From NCBI GenBank assembly GCA_964572855.1, contig CAZNGF010000023.1, positions 1 through 35,239 of the forward strand: a stretch of DNA of 35,239 nt. Reading direction: 5' to 3'. Made by a program: the position numbers and the translations under genes. The DNA is from CAZNGF01 sp964572855. Its GTDB lineage: Bacteria; Bipolaricaulota; Bipolaricaulia; RBG-16-55-9; JAJCYT01. Shown here piece after piece: positions 1-8,297 of this stretch (positions are counted from its first letter, which is position 1; every line of letters starts with the position of its first letter). The notes beneath the pieces were generated by a model. That model had not been told where the DNA came from, did no database searches, and saw only the letters and a list, made by a program, of their open reading frames with translations.

Positions 1-30
1 GCTGGTAGACGACCACAGTGGTTCTTGGGT

Positions 31-138
31 GTAGGGGCGCGATTCATCGCGCCCGCATCCACACGCGCTGGCCGTCCACAACGCTCACCTGGTCAAGAAC
101 CGAGCGTGTATACCGGGTCCCATGAATGGGCCCCCTAC
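31..138. repeat. Paired palindromic intergenic repeat, copy 1
   Basis: Two palindromic arms face each other. The left arm at 31-54 begins GTAGGGG and contains a GGGCGCGAT / ATCGCGCCC dyad. The right arm at 115-138 is a GGGTCCCAT / ATGGGCCCC dyad ending CCCCCTAC, so the whole unit has inverted ends GTAGGGG...CCCCTAC. About 60 nt of unrelated sequence separates the arms. A related pair lies at 8377-8452 and a single left arm at 34034-34056. It sits just past the 3' end of a reverse-strand gene. No coding sequence is visible from 1 to 175. It may be a REP/MITE-like dispersed element; nothing shows what mobilises it. Confidence 0.7.
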
Positions 139-175
139 AACGACGCCCGCCTCCCCTGGCAAGAGAAGGGCGTGG

Positions 176-688
176 CTAAATCCCCAACGGGAACACGAGC
201 CCGACCTCGAGCCGCACGGCCGGGGCGCCGGGGACGAATCCCTGGTTGAGCGCAAGAACCCCCATTGCCTGCGCCGTGATGCGCACGAGCGCGACGTTGA
301 GCAGCGGGGTCTCCAGGCCGGCCAGCGCCTGGAGCGTGAAGTGTAGCGTGCGCGAAACACCGGGGGGCACGCCGAACAGGCCCGAGCCCGCGCCCAGGAA
401 GGCCGTCTCGCGGCCGAAGGGGAAGGTCCAGAACAGGTTGGTCTCGAACGAACTGATCACGTGCGCCTCGACGACGCCGAACGTCCCGATCATGCGCACG
501 TTGGAGGCGCCCAGCGTGAAGTCGAAGAAGCCGCTGGCCGAGAGCGCGAACGGCTGCTCGGTGCCGAGATAATCTTGCAGCCCGCCCAGTTGGGTGAAGC
601 CCGCGCCCAGCCCCGCACCGACGGATTGAGCGGACGCGCCGGCGGCCACGAGCAGACATAGGCTGACAAGGACGATGAGCACGCGCAC
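176..688 (-). CDS. Secreted outer-membrane beta-barrel-like protein, 170 aa
   Basis: I do not recognise a named family. A GTG start at 688 follows a GGGGAGGAA ribosome site by about 6 nt. Residues 1-20 are a clear signal peptide (MRVLIVLVSLCLLVAAG, then an Ala-Ser-Ala-Gln cleavage-type end). The mature part is glycine-rich with short alternating hydrophobic/polar segments, as in small outer-membrane beta-barrels, and has no cysteines. It resembles in size and style the proteins at 2540-3007 and 3057-3626, so these may be paralogous envelope proteins. It is divergent from mutL, with about 80 nt between the two starts. A small periplasmic beta-sandwich is the main alternative. Confidence 0.7.
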   Translation of the reverse strand: MRVLIVLVSLCLLVAAGASAQSVGAGLGAGFTQLGGLQDYLGTEQPFALSASGFFDFTLGASNVRMIGTFGVVEAHVISSFETNLFWTFPFGRETAFLGAGSGLFGVPPGVSRTLHFTLQALAGLETPLLNVALVRITAQAMGVLALNQGFVPGAPAVRLEVGLVFPLGI

Positions 689-769
689 TTGGTTCCTCCC
701 CGGGGCGCTGGTATGCTGGTCTCAAGGACGTTGGAACGCTCCCAAGCGAGGTGGATTCTACCCCCACTC

Positions 770-2539
770 ATGGCCCGCGTCAAAGCGCTCGACCCCCATC
801 TGATCAACGTGATCGCCGCCGGCGAGGTGATCGAACGGCCCGCCTCCATCCTGAAGGAGCTGATCGAAAACAGCCTGGATTCGAACGCCACGCGCCTCGA
901 GGTCGAGGTCGAAGGCGGCGGCGTGCGGCTGGCCCGCGTGAGCGACGACGGCGACGGGATGGAGCGCAACGACCTCGAGCTGGCCGTCCAGCGCCACACG
1001 ACCAGTAAGATTTCCTCGGAAGCCGACCTGGAGGCCATCCGCACGCTGGGCTTCCGCGGCGAGGCGCTGGCCTCGATCTGCGAGGTGGCGCGCGTGCGCA
1101 TCCGCAGCCGGCCGGCCCATGCCGACGAAGGACACGAGCTTTCCATCGAGGGCGGCACGGTGCGCGCGCTCGAGCCCGCCGGCCGCGCGGTCGGCACCAC
1201 GGTCGAGGTGCGCGATTTGTTCTACAACGTGCCCGCGCGCCGCAAGTTCCTGAAGCGCGAGCAGACCGAATCCATCCACATCACACGCGCGGTCAAGCGC
1301 TTCCTGTTTTCGCACCCGGACGTCCACCTCAAGCTCACGCAGAACGGCAAGACGACGATCGACTCGCCCCGCACGGACGATCTGCGCGAGGTGGCCGCGC
1401 ATCTCTACGGCCCCCAGGTGGCCAAGTCGGTTGTATCCGTGGATTTTCAAGGGGAGGTCCTGCGCGTCTGGGGCTGGGCGAGCACGGCGCAGCAGTCGCG
1501 CGCCGACCGCAACGAGCAGTACACCTTCGTCAACCGCCGCGCCGTGAGCGACGCCGCGCTCAACTACGCGCTGGGCCGGGCCTACCGGGGCGCGCTGGAG
1601 CCGGGCCGCTACCCCTACGTCTGCCTGCACCTGGAGCTCGACCCACGTCTGGTCGACGTCAACGTCCACCCGCAGAAGCACGAGGTGCGCTTCCTGGACG
1701 CCCAGGGCGTCAAGCGCGAGCTCATCCGCGCGCTATCTGAGTCGCTCGTCTCGACGCACGCCACCCCCAACCTGCCCTGGAAGCAGGCCGAAAGCGCGCT
1801 GCGCTACAAGCCGACCCGACCCGAGGGCGGGCTCGACCTGGCCGAGGAGCTGAAACAACGCAGTCTGGAACCCACCCGCGCCGAGCGCCCCGCCGCGCCC
1901 ACGTCCCAGCCGAGCCCGCCGCCGGTGCCTCAGAAAAGCGAGCTGGTCACGACGCCGGACTATCAAGTGGTGGGCCAGATCCACGGGACCTACATCGTGC
2001 TGCAGACCGCTGCCGGCTTCGAGCTCATCGACCAGCACGTCGCCGCCGAGCGCGTGCTCTACGAGCGTTTCTTGAAACAACTGAGCCAGGGCGGCGTGCG
2101 CCCGCAGAAGCTGCTCATCCCCGAGACGCTCGAGCTCTCCCCCGACGCCGCGCAGGCACTCAACGATCATCAGGAGGCGTTAAACAAACTCGGCATCGAA
2201 CTGGAAGCCTTCGGTCCCGACACCTTCCTGCTGCGTGCCTGGCCCCAAAGCCTGGCCGAGCACCACGCAAGCGCGGGCTATCAGGACACGCTCGAGCGGC
2301 TGTTGGAAACGGTCGAGCAGGAAGGCGAGCCCGACTTCGAGACCCTGGCCAAAACACTGGTCGCCTCCCTGGCCTGCGAGGCCGCCGTGGTCAAGCACAC
2401 GCTGCTCCCCCTGGAGGCCATGCGCCACCTCGTCAAGGGCCTCAAAGCCGCCCAGGACCCCTACCATTGCCCCCACGGCCGGCCGGTGATCCTCAAGTAC
2501 GATCTGGGCCAGTTGGAGCGGGCGTTCAAGCGGCGGTAA
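770..2539 (+). CDS. mutL: DNA mismatch repair protein MutL (endonuclease type)
   Basis: MutL couples MutS mismatch recognition to strand nicking or excision. The start is ATG 770, because the family N-terminus (MARVKALDPHLINVIAAGEV) begins there; the frame is open further upstream but non-homologous. GHKL ATPase motifs are present: ELIENSLD around residue 31 with catalytic Glu34, SDDGDGM at 58-64 and GFRGEAL at 94-100. After a proline-rich linker (about 345-400) the C-terminal domain carries DQHVAAERVLYE at 421-432, ACEAAV at 535-540 and CPHGRP at 567-572. These are metal-binding endonuclease signatures, so this is a nicking MutL rather than the E. coli type. At 589 aa it is near usual length. 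The DQHA motif has Val for Ala. No mutS is in the window. Confidence 0.97.
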   Translation: MARVKALDPHLINVIAAGEVIERPASILKELIENSLDSNATRLEVEVEGGGVRLARVSDDGDGMERNDLELAVQRHTTSKISSEADLEAIRTLGFRGEALASICEVARVRIRSRPAHADEGHELSIEGGTVRALEPAGRAVGTTVEVRDLFYNVPARRKFLKREQTESIHITRAVKRFLFSHPDVHLKLTQNGKTTIDSPRTDDLREVAAHLYGPQVAKSVVSVDFQGEVLRVWGWASTAQQSRADRNEQYTFVNRRAVSDAALNYALGRAYRGALEPGRYPYVCLHLELDPRLVDVNVHPQKHEVRFLDAQGVKRELIRALSESLVSTHATPNLPWKQAESALRYKPTRPEGGLDLAEELKQRSLEPTRAERPAAPTSQPSPPPVPQKSELVTTPDYQVVGQIHGTYIVLQTAAGFELIDQHVAAERVLYERFLKQLSQGGVRPQKLLIPETLELSPDAAQALNDHQEALNKLGIELEAFGPDTFLLRAWPQSLAEHHASAGYQDTLERLLETVEQEGEPDFETLAKTLVASLACEAAVVKHTLLPLEAMRHLVKGLKAAQDPYHCPHGRPVILKYDLGQLERAFKRR

Positions 2540-3007
2540 TCAGAAGTAGTAGTGCAGCCCCACCCCGGCGGTGACGGGGACGCTGCCGGTGCCGCCGCCT
2601 ATGATGCCGATCTCGACGTCGAACACGAGGCCCGGCGCGATAGTGATGTCCAGCCCGCCCGTGCCCTGGAGCGTGGACTTGAACGAGAGCGCCTGCGAGA
2701 AGAAGGCCACGCCGCCGCCGCCGTAGAGCGCGATGATGTCGTTTTCCAGGATGCGATAGAACGCGCGGATGGTGAAGCTGGGCTGGCCCTCGCGGCCCCA
2801 GATGTCGACCTCGAGGCCGAACTGCCTCAGAATCCAGATGCGCGCGCTGGCGCCGGTGGGGAATTCCCCGTTCTCGGCGGCCGTGAAGTGGATACCCGCC
2901 CCGAAGGTCAGGATCCGCTCGCTCCCTTCGTCTTCGGCGTCCTCTTGGGCCCATCCGACCGTCCCAACCAGCAGCAACAGACAGAGCAAACCCGTCGTAA
3001 GTCGCAT
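2540..3007 (-). CDS. Small secreted outer-membrane-type protein, 155 aa
   Basis: No named family recognised. ATG at 3007 follows a GAGGGGAG ribosome site. Residues 1-20 form a signal peptide ending GWAQ. The mature protein starts with an acidic stretch (EDAEDEGSE), then alternates strand-like segments rich in Gly, Phe and Tyr, and ends in an aromatic Tyr-Tyr-Phe. A terminal Phe is the usual BAM recognition feature of outer-membrane barrels. Its stop directly abuts the convergent mutL stop with no intergenic base. It lies 49 nt downstream of the start-proximal neighbour at 3057-3626 on the same strand, so co-transcription is likely. Confidence 0.75.
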   Translation of the reverse strand: MRLTTGLLCLLLLVGTVGWAQEDAEDEGSERILTFGAGIHFTAAENGEFPTGASARIWILRQFGLEVDIWGREGQPSFTIRAFYRILENDIIALYGGGGVAFFSQALSFKSTLQGTGGLDITIAPGLVFDVEIGIIGGGTGSVPVTAGVGLHYYF

Positions 3008-3056
3008 CGTGCGCCACTCCCCTCAGGCAAGATGTCCCTCAACCAGCCTAGCCACG

Positions 3057-3626
3057 TTAAAACAAATAGAACAGGAACGCCACGCCGAACCCCGGCCCCA
3101 GGCCGAACGAGCGCCCTTCGACCTCGGAGTTGGTGCGCTGCTCGACCCTTAAGCCCACCTCGACGGCCAGCGAGAAACGCTCGAAGAAGACCCACTCCAG
3201 CCCGCCCAGCAGCATCGCGCCCACGGCCTCCGTGGTCGATTCCTGCTGCTGGCAGTTGGACTGCAGCGCGCGCGGCTCGGGCTCGGGGAAGCAGTTGAGC
3301 GACCGCTGGTGGTCGGTGGAGCCGCCCACGTTGCCGTTGAGGTAGATGATCGGCAGCGTCCCCGGCTCGCTGAAGCGGTACATGGCGTTGACGCCCCAGC
3401 TGTAGAATTCGGAGCTGCGCCGGCCGCCGTCGGTCTGGCCGCCGTCGCCCCAGGCGTCCGCGTCGCTGAATAAGAGCCCGCCCGCCTGCAGGCCCCACGG
3501 TCCCTCCGGCATCCAGTAGCGAAAGCCCGCGCCGACCCCGGCCCAGCCGATGCCCAACGATTGGGCCTGTGCCAGCGGCGCGGCGCACAACAGCAACAGA
3601 AGCGTCAACAACAGTGGTGTTTTCAT
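3057..3626 (-). CDS. Secreted outer-membrane-type protein, 189 aa
   Basis: No named family recognised. ATG at 3626 is preceded by GGAGGTGGGAGGG. Residues 1-21 are a signal peptide ending AQA. The mature protein is rich in Gly, aromatic residues and alternating strands (for example FRYWMPEGPWGLQAGG) and ends LFYLF with a terminal Phe, supporting an outer-membrane barrel. A loop near residues 110-130 contains two cysteines (NCFPEPEP, SNCQQQ) that could form a disulfide. It begins 70 nt downstream of moaE but has its own TATAAT at 3647-3652, so it is probably an independent unit that continues into 2540-3007. Confidence 0.75.
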   Translation of the reverse strand: MKTPLLLTLLLLLCAAPLAQAQSLGIGWAGVGAGFRYWMPEGPWGLQAGGLLFSDADAWGDGGQTDGGRRSSEFYSWGVNAMYRFSEPGTLPIIYLNGNVGGSTDHQRSLNCFPEPEPRALQSNCQQQESTTEAVGAMLLGGLEWVFFERFSLAVEVGLRVEQRTNSEVEGRSFGLGPGFGVAFLFYLF

Positions 3627-3646
3627 ACCCTCCCACCTCCGCGGCC

Positions 3647-3652
3647 ATTATA
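3647..3652 (-). promoter_or_regulatory. -10 box for the 3057-3626 outer-membrane gene
   Basis: The reverse strand reads TATAAT, about 20 nt upstream of the ATG at 3626, leaving room for a leader with the GGAGG ribosome site. The -35 region 17 bp upstream (TTCCCC) is poor. Confidence 0.5.
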
Positions 3653-3695
3653 GATCAAGCCGAGAGACAGGGGAAGGACAACTGCGGGGGGAGGA

Positions 3696-4115
3696 TCAAC
3701 GCCAGCTGGGGTCGGACCGGCGGCGCTGGAGTTCGAGCACCTCGTGCTTCCAGAGCGGGACGGTGCGCTTGAGCTCGTCGATGCAGTAGCGGCAGGCGGC
3801 AAAGGCCTCGGGGCGGTGGCCCGAGGCCACGGCGATCACGACGCTGGGCTCGCCCACCTCGACCCGGCCCACGCGGTGCAGCACGACGGCGCGCGTCACG
3901 CCCCAGCGCTCCTGCAGCGTGGCGAAGATCGTGTCCATCTCGGAGCGGGCCATCTCCTCGTAGGCCTCGTACTCCATGTGGGAAAGCGGGTGGCCGTAGG
4001 CGTCCTCGGGCCGGATGTGGCCGCTGAAGGTCACGACCGCGCCCTGGTCGCGCTCGTCGAGCCGGCCCGCGGCGTCGTCGAGCGCAATCGGGTCGGTGGT
4101 GAGGCGGAAGTACAC
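3696..4115 (-). CDS. moaE: Molybdopterin synthase catalytic subunit MoaE
   Basis: MoaE is the large subunit of molybdopterin synthase; with thiocarboxylated MoaD it inserts two sulfurs into cyclic pyranopterin monophosphate to make molybdopterin. The 139-aa length is typical. Family segments seen are GAVVTFSGHIR near residue 25, LEYEAYEEMA-like sequence near 48 and HRVGRVEVGEPSVVIAV near 80. The active-site region CIDELKRTVPLWKHE near 112-126 includes the conserved lysines. A GTG start at 4115 lies one base after the moaD stop, so the two are translationally coupled and transcribed from the moaD promoter. Confidence 0.95.
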   Translation of the reverse strand: MYFRLTTDPIALDDAAGRLDERDQGAVVTFSGHIRPEDAYGHPLSHMEYEAYEEMARSEMDTIFATLQERWGVTRAVVLHRVGRVEVGEPSVVIAVASGHRPEAFAACRYCIDELKRTVPLWKHEVLELQRRRSDPSWR

Positions 4116-4116
4116 C

Positions 4117-4359
4117 TCAGCCCCCGCTCACGGGCGGGAAGAACGCGACCTCGTCGCCCGACCGCAGGGGGTGGTCCGCCGGGACGTGCCGGCGGTTGAC
4201 GGCCACGGTGCGGCTCGCGCCCAGGGGCTTGAGCTCGGGGTACTGGGCCACCAGCGCCTGCCAGAGGGCCTTGGCGTCCGGTGCGTCTCCGGTCCACTCG
4301 AGCTGCTCGGCGCCGATGGCCCGGCGCATGCTGCTGAAAAAGCGTACGTGAAGCGTCAT
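4117..4359 (-). CDS. moaD: Molybdopterin synthase sulfur carrier subunit MoaD
   Basis: MoaD is the ubiquitin-fold sulfur carrier whose C-terminal Gly-Gly is adenylated and thiocarboxylated, then donates sulfur in the MoaE active site. The protein is 80 aa, begins MTLHVRFFSSMRRAIGAEQ and ends FFPPVSGG with the required di-glycine. The start at 4359 is chosen because a perfect TATAAT (4367-4372) ends 7 nt before it. The next upstream in-frame ATG overlaps that -10 box and cannot be in the transcript, so the mRNA is probably leaderless. It is directly followed by moaE. Confidence 0.92.
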   Translation of the reverse strand: MTLHVRFFSSMRRAIGAEQLEWTGDAPDAKALWQALVAQYPELKPLGASRTVAVNRRHVPADHPLRSGDEVAFFPPVSGG

Positions 4360-4366
4360 ACGTCCC

Positions 4367-4394
4367 ATTATAGAGCGGGCTTTGCGACGGGCAA
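4367..4394 (-). promoter_or_regulatory. Leaderless promoter of moaD-moaE
   Basis: On the reverse strand TTGCCC (4389-4394), a 16-bp spacer and TATAAT (4367-4372) are followed by 7 nt and then the moaD ATG. This geometry puts the expected transcription start at or next to the A of ATG. No Shine-Dalgarno sequence can fit. Confidence 0.7.
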
Positions 4395-4404
4395 GCCGCC
4401 GACT

Positions 4405-4434
4405 TTGCGGCCCCGCGCGGCCGTGGAGTACACT
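4405..4434 (+). promoter_or_regulatory. Promoter of the 4472-5479 secreted protein gene
   Basis: TTGCGG (4405-4410), an 18-bp spacer and TACACT (4429-4434) sit upstream of a leader carrying GAGGGAGGA before the ATG at 4472. It overlaps back-to-back with the divergent moaD promoter region. Confidence 0.5.
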
Positions 4435-4471
4435 GCGCCTCAACCGTTTCGATGTCGAGGAGGGAGGACGG

Positions 4472-5479
4472 ATGAGAGGGTGGACCCGTTACCCCGTCAA
4501 ACGAGGTGGGCTGCGCCGAGGCAGGCTGCTGGCACTGGCGCTGGCGGCGTGCGTCCTGTCGGCGCCCGCGTTCGCGCAGGGAGAAGGGCGCCCCTGGTCG
4601 CTGGACCCCGTGTTCGAATCAAACAGCGTCGACGGCTACGTGCTGGGGATCGAGGGCGATTACACGGTCTACGACGTGCGGCCCTTCGCCGCCATTGGCT
4701 ACGGGCTCGACAGCGGGGCGCTGCGCTACCGCGGCGGCCTGGGCTGGGGGCCGCTCTCCGGCGAGCTCTACAACTGGCACGGCACGCCCCTGCTCGGCCG
4801 CGCCGGCGAGTCCGGCGCGGCGCTCAGGGCCGAGCTGGGCGGCAGCACGCTCACGCTGGCCTCGGCCCAACCCTGGTCGATTTCAGACGACGGGGACGAA
4901 CTCCACAGCGTCAGCTACCTCAACGCGCACGGCACCTACCGCTGGACCGGCCCCTTCGAGCTCGCACTCACCTTCACCTCGGACTTCACGCTGGGGGCCG
5001 TGGCCGAGCGCGGCCCCGTCCAGTCCATGGAGCAGCGGGTCAAGCTGCGCTGGGGCGAGGTGCGCCTGAACTGGTCCGCCGGCAGCTCCAGCAACGACGC
5101 CGGGCTGCCCGGCTTCCACTTCACGCAATCGATGCGCGGCTACGACGGGGCGCTGCACGGACACAGCTTCTGGCGCGCGCGGCTGGAACGGCGCGTCCCG
5201 CTGCTCGCCGTGCCGCTGGACCTGCCGCCGCCGCCTTTCCCGGTGCCCGGCGGCGGGGAGAGGTTCGAGGACTTGGCCTTCCAGGTCGAGGCCTCGGGCT
5301 TCGGCGAGCTGCTGAGCCTGCAGCCCGTGCCCAGCGCGGTCGAGCCCGACATCGACCTGACGGGCCCGCAGACGCGCCTGGGCTGGGGAGCCGGGCTGGT
5401 GCTGTCGCTCGGCGGCTTCGAGGTGCGCTTCGACCTGTTCTTCGACCGCGACGGGCACATGAAACCCCTGTTCGGCTAG
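4472..5479 (+). CDS. Secreted beta-strand-rich envelope protein, 335 aa
   Basis: No family recognised. ATG 4472 is chosen because GAGGGAGGA lies 4-5 nt upstream; upstream in-frame sequence is non-coding in character. The N-terminus has a long basic n-region (RGWTRYPVKRGGLRRGR), a hydrophobic core and a PAFAQ cleavage site near residue 36. The mature part has many regularly spaced amphipathic strands with aromatic residues (SGELYNWHG, GTYRWTGPFELALTF, VRLNWSAGSS), as in outer-membrane barrels. It ends MKPLFG rather than in Phe. The next gene, a protease/propeller/barrel fusion, starts 79 nt downstream with no obvious promoter between, so the two may be co-expressed. Confidence 0.75.
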   Translation: MRGWTRYPVKRGGLRRGRLLALALAACVLSAPAFAQGEGRPWSLDPVFESNSVDGYVLGIEGDYTVYDVRPFAAIGYGLDSGALRYRGGLGWGPLSGELYNWHGTPLLGRAGESGAALRAELGGSTLTLASAQPWSISDDGDELHSVSYLNAHGTYRWTGPFELALTFTSDFTLGAVAERGPVQSMEQRVKLRWGEVRLNWSAGSSSNDAGLPGFHFTQSMRGYDGALHGHSFWRARLERRVPLLAVPLDLPPPPFPVPGGGERFEDLAFQVEASGFGELLSLQPVPSAVEPDIDLTGPQTRLGWGAGLVLSLGGFEVRFDLFFDRDGHMKPLFG

Positions 5480-5558
5480 CGGGTCGATTCGTGTGCGAGA
5501 TCCGTCCGACATCGCCCGACGCGCGCCCGACAAACAGAAACACACCAAGGAGGTCCCA

Positions 5559-8297
5559 TTGCTGACCCGTATCGCGACCCTGACCCTGGCCCTATTGCTC
5601 GGACTGGGGGCGCTGGGTGAGGCCCAGTTGGCCGACCCGTCCGTGAAGTGGTACACCTTCGAGACCGAGCACTTCCGCGTGACCTACCACGAGGGCACCG
5701 CAGGCATGGCCCAGCTCACCGCCCAGGCCGCCGAGGCGTCCTACGACTGGTGGGCCGAGAAGCTGGGCTACGCGCCCGAGGACACGGTCGAGATCGTCGT
5801 GGTCGACACCCAGGACGGCCCCAACGGCTTCGCCAACCTGACCCCGAACCCGCAGTTCGTCAACTTCACGGCCTTCGCGGGCTTCGCCGGCGGCTTTGCC
5901 AACTCGGAAGCGCAGAGCTGGGAGGACCTGGTCACGTTCCACGAGTACGGCCACATCGTCGACCTCGACTTCGTCCAGGGCCTGTCCAAGACGCTGCGCG
6001 ACGTGTTCGGCCGCATCGTGATGCCGGGCTTCGCCGAGCCCACGCTCTTCATCGAGGGCATCCCGACCTACGGCGAGTTCCTGTATCGCGGCGCCTCGCG
6101 TGCCAACGAGCCGCGCGTGGCCATGATGCTGCGCACGATGCTGCTGGAGCACAGCTTCCCGACCTACCAGGAGGCCAGCTTCTACTACGACCGCGACGCC
6201 TGGCCCGCGCCGGGCTCGATCTCGCACGACATCGGGCCGTGGTTCATGCGCTTTCTCGAAGAGGACTACGGCGAGGACGCCTTCAAACGAATCAAGGAGG
6301 CCATGGTCACCGATCCCCTCTGGGCCTTCGGTAGCCTGAGCATGGCCGTGCTGCCCGTGCCGCTGAGCGGCGACTTCAACGCCATCCTCGAGCGCGTGGT
6401 CGGCAAGCCGCTCGACGCCCTGTGGGCCGAGTTTCAGGACTGGACCGCCGAGACCTTCGCCGCACAGATCCGGGAGATCGAGGCGCAGGGTCTGACCGTG
6501 GGCCGGCGGCTCACCGACCACGGCTTCTTCAACGTCGGCTCGGCCTGGGACCCCGACGGCGCGTGGATCTACTACAGCCACGGCAGCGTCGAGCGCGTGG
6601 GCGGCCTGCGCCGCGTGCGCGCCGACGGCTCGGACGACCAGGCGCTCACGGACGGCGGCGGCAACCCGTCGGTCGCGCCGGACGGCTCGTTCGTGCTCTA
6701 CCAGAAGGGCGACGTGCGCCAGCACGTCTACGTCCGCAACGACCTGTACAGATACGACGTCGAGTCCGGCCGTCAGACGCGTCTGACCCGCGGCGAACGC
6801 GTGCTACAGGCGGTGGTCACCCCCGACGGGGAGGCCGCCATCTACGCGCGCTACAACTGGGGCGAGCGCACGCCCTCGCTGCACCGGATCGAGCTCGCAA
6901 GCGGCGAGGTCACGGACATCCAAGACTTCCCGCTCGACGCGGCCATCGAGAACCTCGCGCTCTCGCCCGACGGCGCGACGCTGGCTCTGTCGATCTGGCG
7001 CCGCGGCGGCTACCAGGACCTCTACACGCTGCCCGCCGACGGCGGCGAGCTCAACCCGCTCACCCAGGACCGGGCCACGGACTACCAGCCCGCCTGGAGT
7101 CCGGACGGCCGCTACGTGCTGTTCAGCTCGGACCGCACCGGCGTCTACAACCTCTACGCCTACGACGTGTCGGCCGGCGAGCTGTACCAGGTGAGCAACG
7201 TGCTCACCGGCGCGCTCGATCCCCAAGTGTCCCCCGACGGGAGCACGATCGGCTACACGGGCTACAGCGCGCGGGGCTACGACCTGCACCGCATGCCCTA
7301 CGACCCCGAGGCCTGGACCCCGGTCGGCTTCTCGCTGGAGGAGATCCCCGCCTGGGAAGGCTTCCCGGACGCCTACGGCCCCGTCACGGCCTACGACCCG
7401 ACCCCCTCGCTGCTGCCCAAGCTCTGGTACCCCGTGCTGGGGGACAACCAGGCCGGCGCCGGCACGTTCGGCCAGGACGCGCTCTTCGAGCAGTTCTACC
7501 GGGTGAGCGGCGGCTGGAACTGGCAAGCCAATCAACCCTTCTTCGACCTGTTCTACAACAACACCACGCTGGACCTGGGCTTCAGCCTGAACGCCGGGGT
7601 GAACCCGGCGGGCTACTACGCCGGGGCCAACGCGAACCACCCGCTGGTCAGCAGCGTCAGCCACAGCCAGCAGCTCTCGGCGGGCTACCAGCGCCGCGAC
7701 TTCGGCCAGCTGTCGCAGACGGTCACGGCCGGCTGGTCCATGAGCGCCTTTCGCGGCCTGGACCTGTTCACCGACCAGTTCAGCCTGTCGCTCTCGGGGA
7801 GCATGAACGCGATCGAGGGAGGCGAGCCCGTCCACAAGGTGGTCACGAGCCTGAGCGAGACGCTCTCGCTGCCCGTGGTGGGCGACCACGCCCTGTCGGC
7901 GCGCCTCACCGGCGGCTGGAGCGACGCGGGGCAGGCCGAGCGCGGCTACGCGATCGGCGGCACCGCGGGCCGGTTTGCGGTGCGCGGCTTCGAGCGCGGC
8001 GTCGGCGCCGGCAGGCTGGCCGCGGCCGCCAGCCTCGCCTACGACTTCCCGCTGCTGCAAATCGAGCGGGGGGTGAGCCTGTGGCCGCTCTTCTTCGATG
8101 ACCTGGAAGGCTCGCTGTTCCTGGACGCCGGGATGGCCGGCGAGGAGCTGAGCACGAGCGAGGCGCGCGTGGGCGTCGGCGTCGAGCTGCGCCTGGGCGT
8201 GCTGCTGTCGTACTTCGGCGGCCCGGTGGTCACGCTGGGCGTGGCCCAGGGCGTGGGCGCCCAGAGCCCGCAGGTCTACTTCAACGTGGGGCTGTAA
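5559..8297 (+). CDS. Secreted HEYGH metalloprotease / beta-propeller / beta-barrel fusion, 912 aa
   Basis: The start is TTG 5559, because AAGGAGG lies 5 nt upstream and a signal peptide (LTLALLLGLGALGEAQ) follows directly. Residues about 30-330 form a gluzincin-type peptidase (peptidase MA-like): HEYGH at 128-132 supplies two zinc histidines and the catalytic Glu, and Glu166 in IEGIPTYGEF is the likely third ligand. Residues about 340-620 are TolB/PD40-type propeller repeats with SPDG, APDG and SDRTGVYNLY motifs. Residues about 640-912 are glycine- and aromatic-rich strands resembling a BamA/surface-antigen barrel (AVRGFERGVGAG, LFLDAGMAG). I infer a barrel anchored in the outer membrane that presents a propeller and a protease. 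The substrate is unknown. Similar three-part proteins exist in other diderm phyla, usually annotated only as Tol- or BamA-like. Confidence 0.88.
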   Translation: MLTRIATLTLALLLGLGALGEAQLADPSVKWYTFETEHFRVTYHEGTAGMAQLTAQAAEASYDWWAEKLGYAPEDTVEIVVVDTQDGPNGFANLTPNPQFVNFTAFAGFAGGFANSEAQSWEDLVTFHEYGHIVDLDFVQGLSKTLRDVFGRIVMPGFAEPTLFIEGIPTYGEFLYRGASRANEPRVAMMLRTMLLEHSFPTYQEASFYYDRDAWPAPGSISHDIGPWFMRFLEEDYGEDAFKRIKEAMVTDPLWAFGSLSMAVLPVPLSGDFNAILERVVGKPLDALWAEFQDWTAETFAAQIREIEAQGLTVGRRLTDHGFFNVGSAWDPDGAWIYYSHGSVERVGGLRRVRADGSDDQALTDGGGNPSVAPDGSFVLYQKGDVRQHVYVRNDLYRYDVESGRQTRLTRGERVLQAVVTPDGEAAIYARYNWGERTPSLHRIELASGEVTDIQDFPLDAAIENLALSPDGATLALSIWRRGGYQDLYTLPADGGELNPLTQDRATDYQPAWSPDGRYVLFSSDRTGVYNLYAYDVSAGELYQVSNVLTGALDPQVSPDGSTIGYTGYSARGYDLHRMPYDPEAWTPVGFSLEEIPAWEGFPDAYGPVTAYDPTPSLLPKLWYPVLGDNQAGAGTFGQDALFEQFYRVSGGWNWQANQPFFDLFYNNTTLDLGFSLNAGVNPAGYYAGANANHPLVSSVSHSQQLSAGYQRRDFGQLSQTVTAGWSMSAFRGLDLFTDQFSLSLSGSMNAIEGGEPVHKVVTSLSETLSLPVVGDHALSARLTGGWSDAGQAERGYAIGGTAGRFAVRGFERGVGAGRLAAAASLAYDFPLLQIERGVSLWPLFFDDLEGSLFLDAGMAGEELSTSEARVGVGVELRLGVLLSYFGGPVVTLGVAQGVGAQSPQVYFNVGL

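Noticed and set aside
758..1681. Long reverse-strand open frame of 307 codons inside mutL
   Set aside because: It is a high-G+C shadow of mutL: no ribosome site, no recognisable domain, Arg/Ala/His-rich low-complexity composition.
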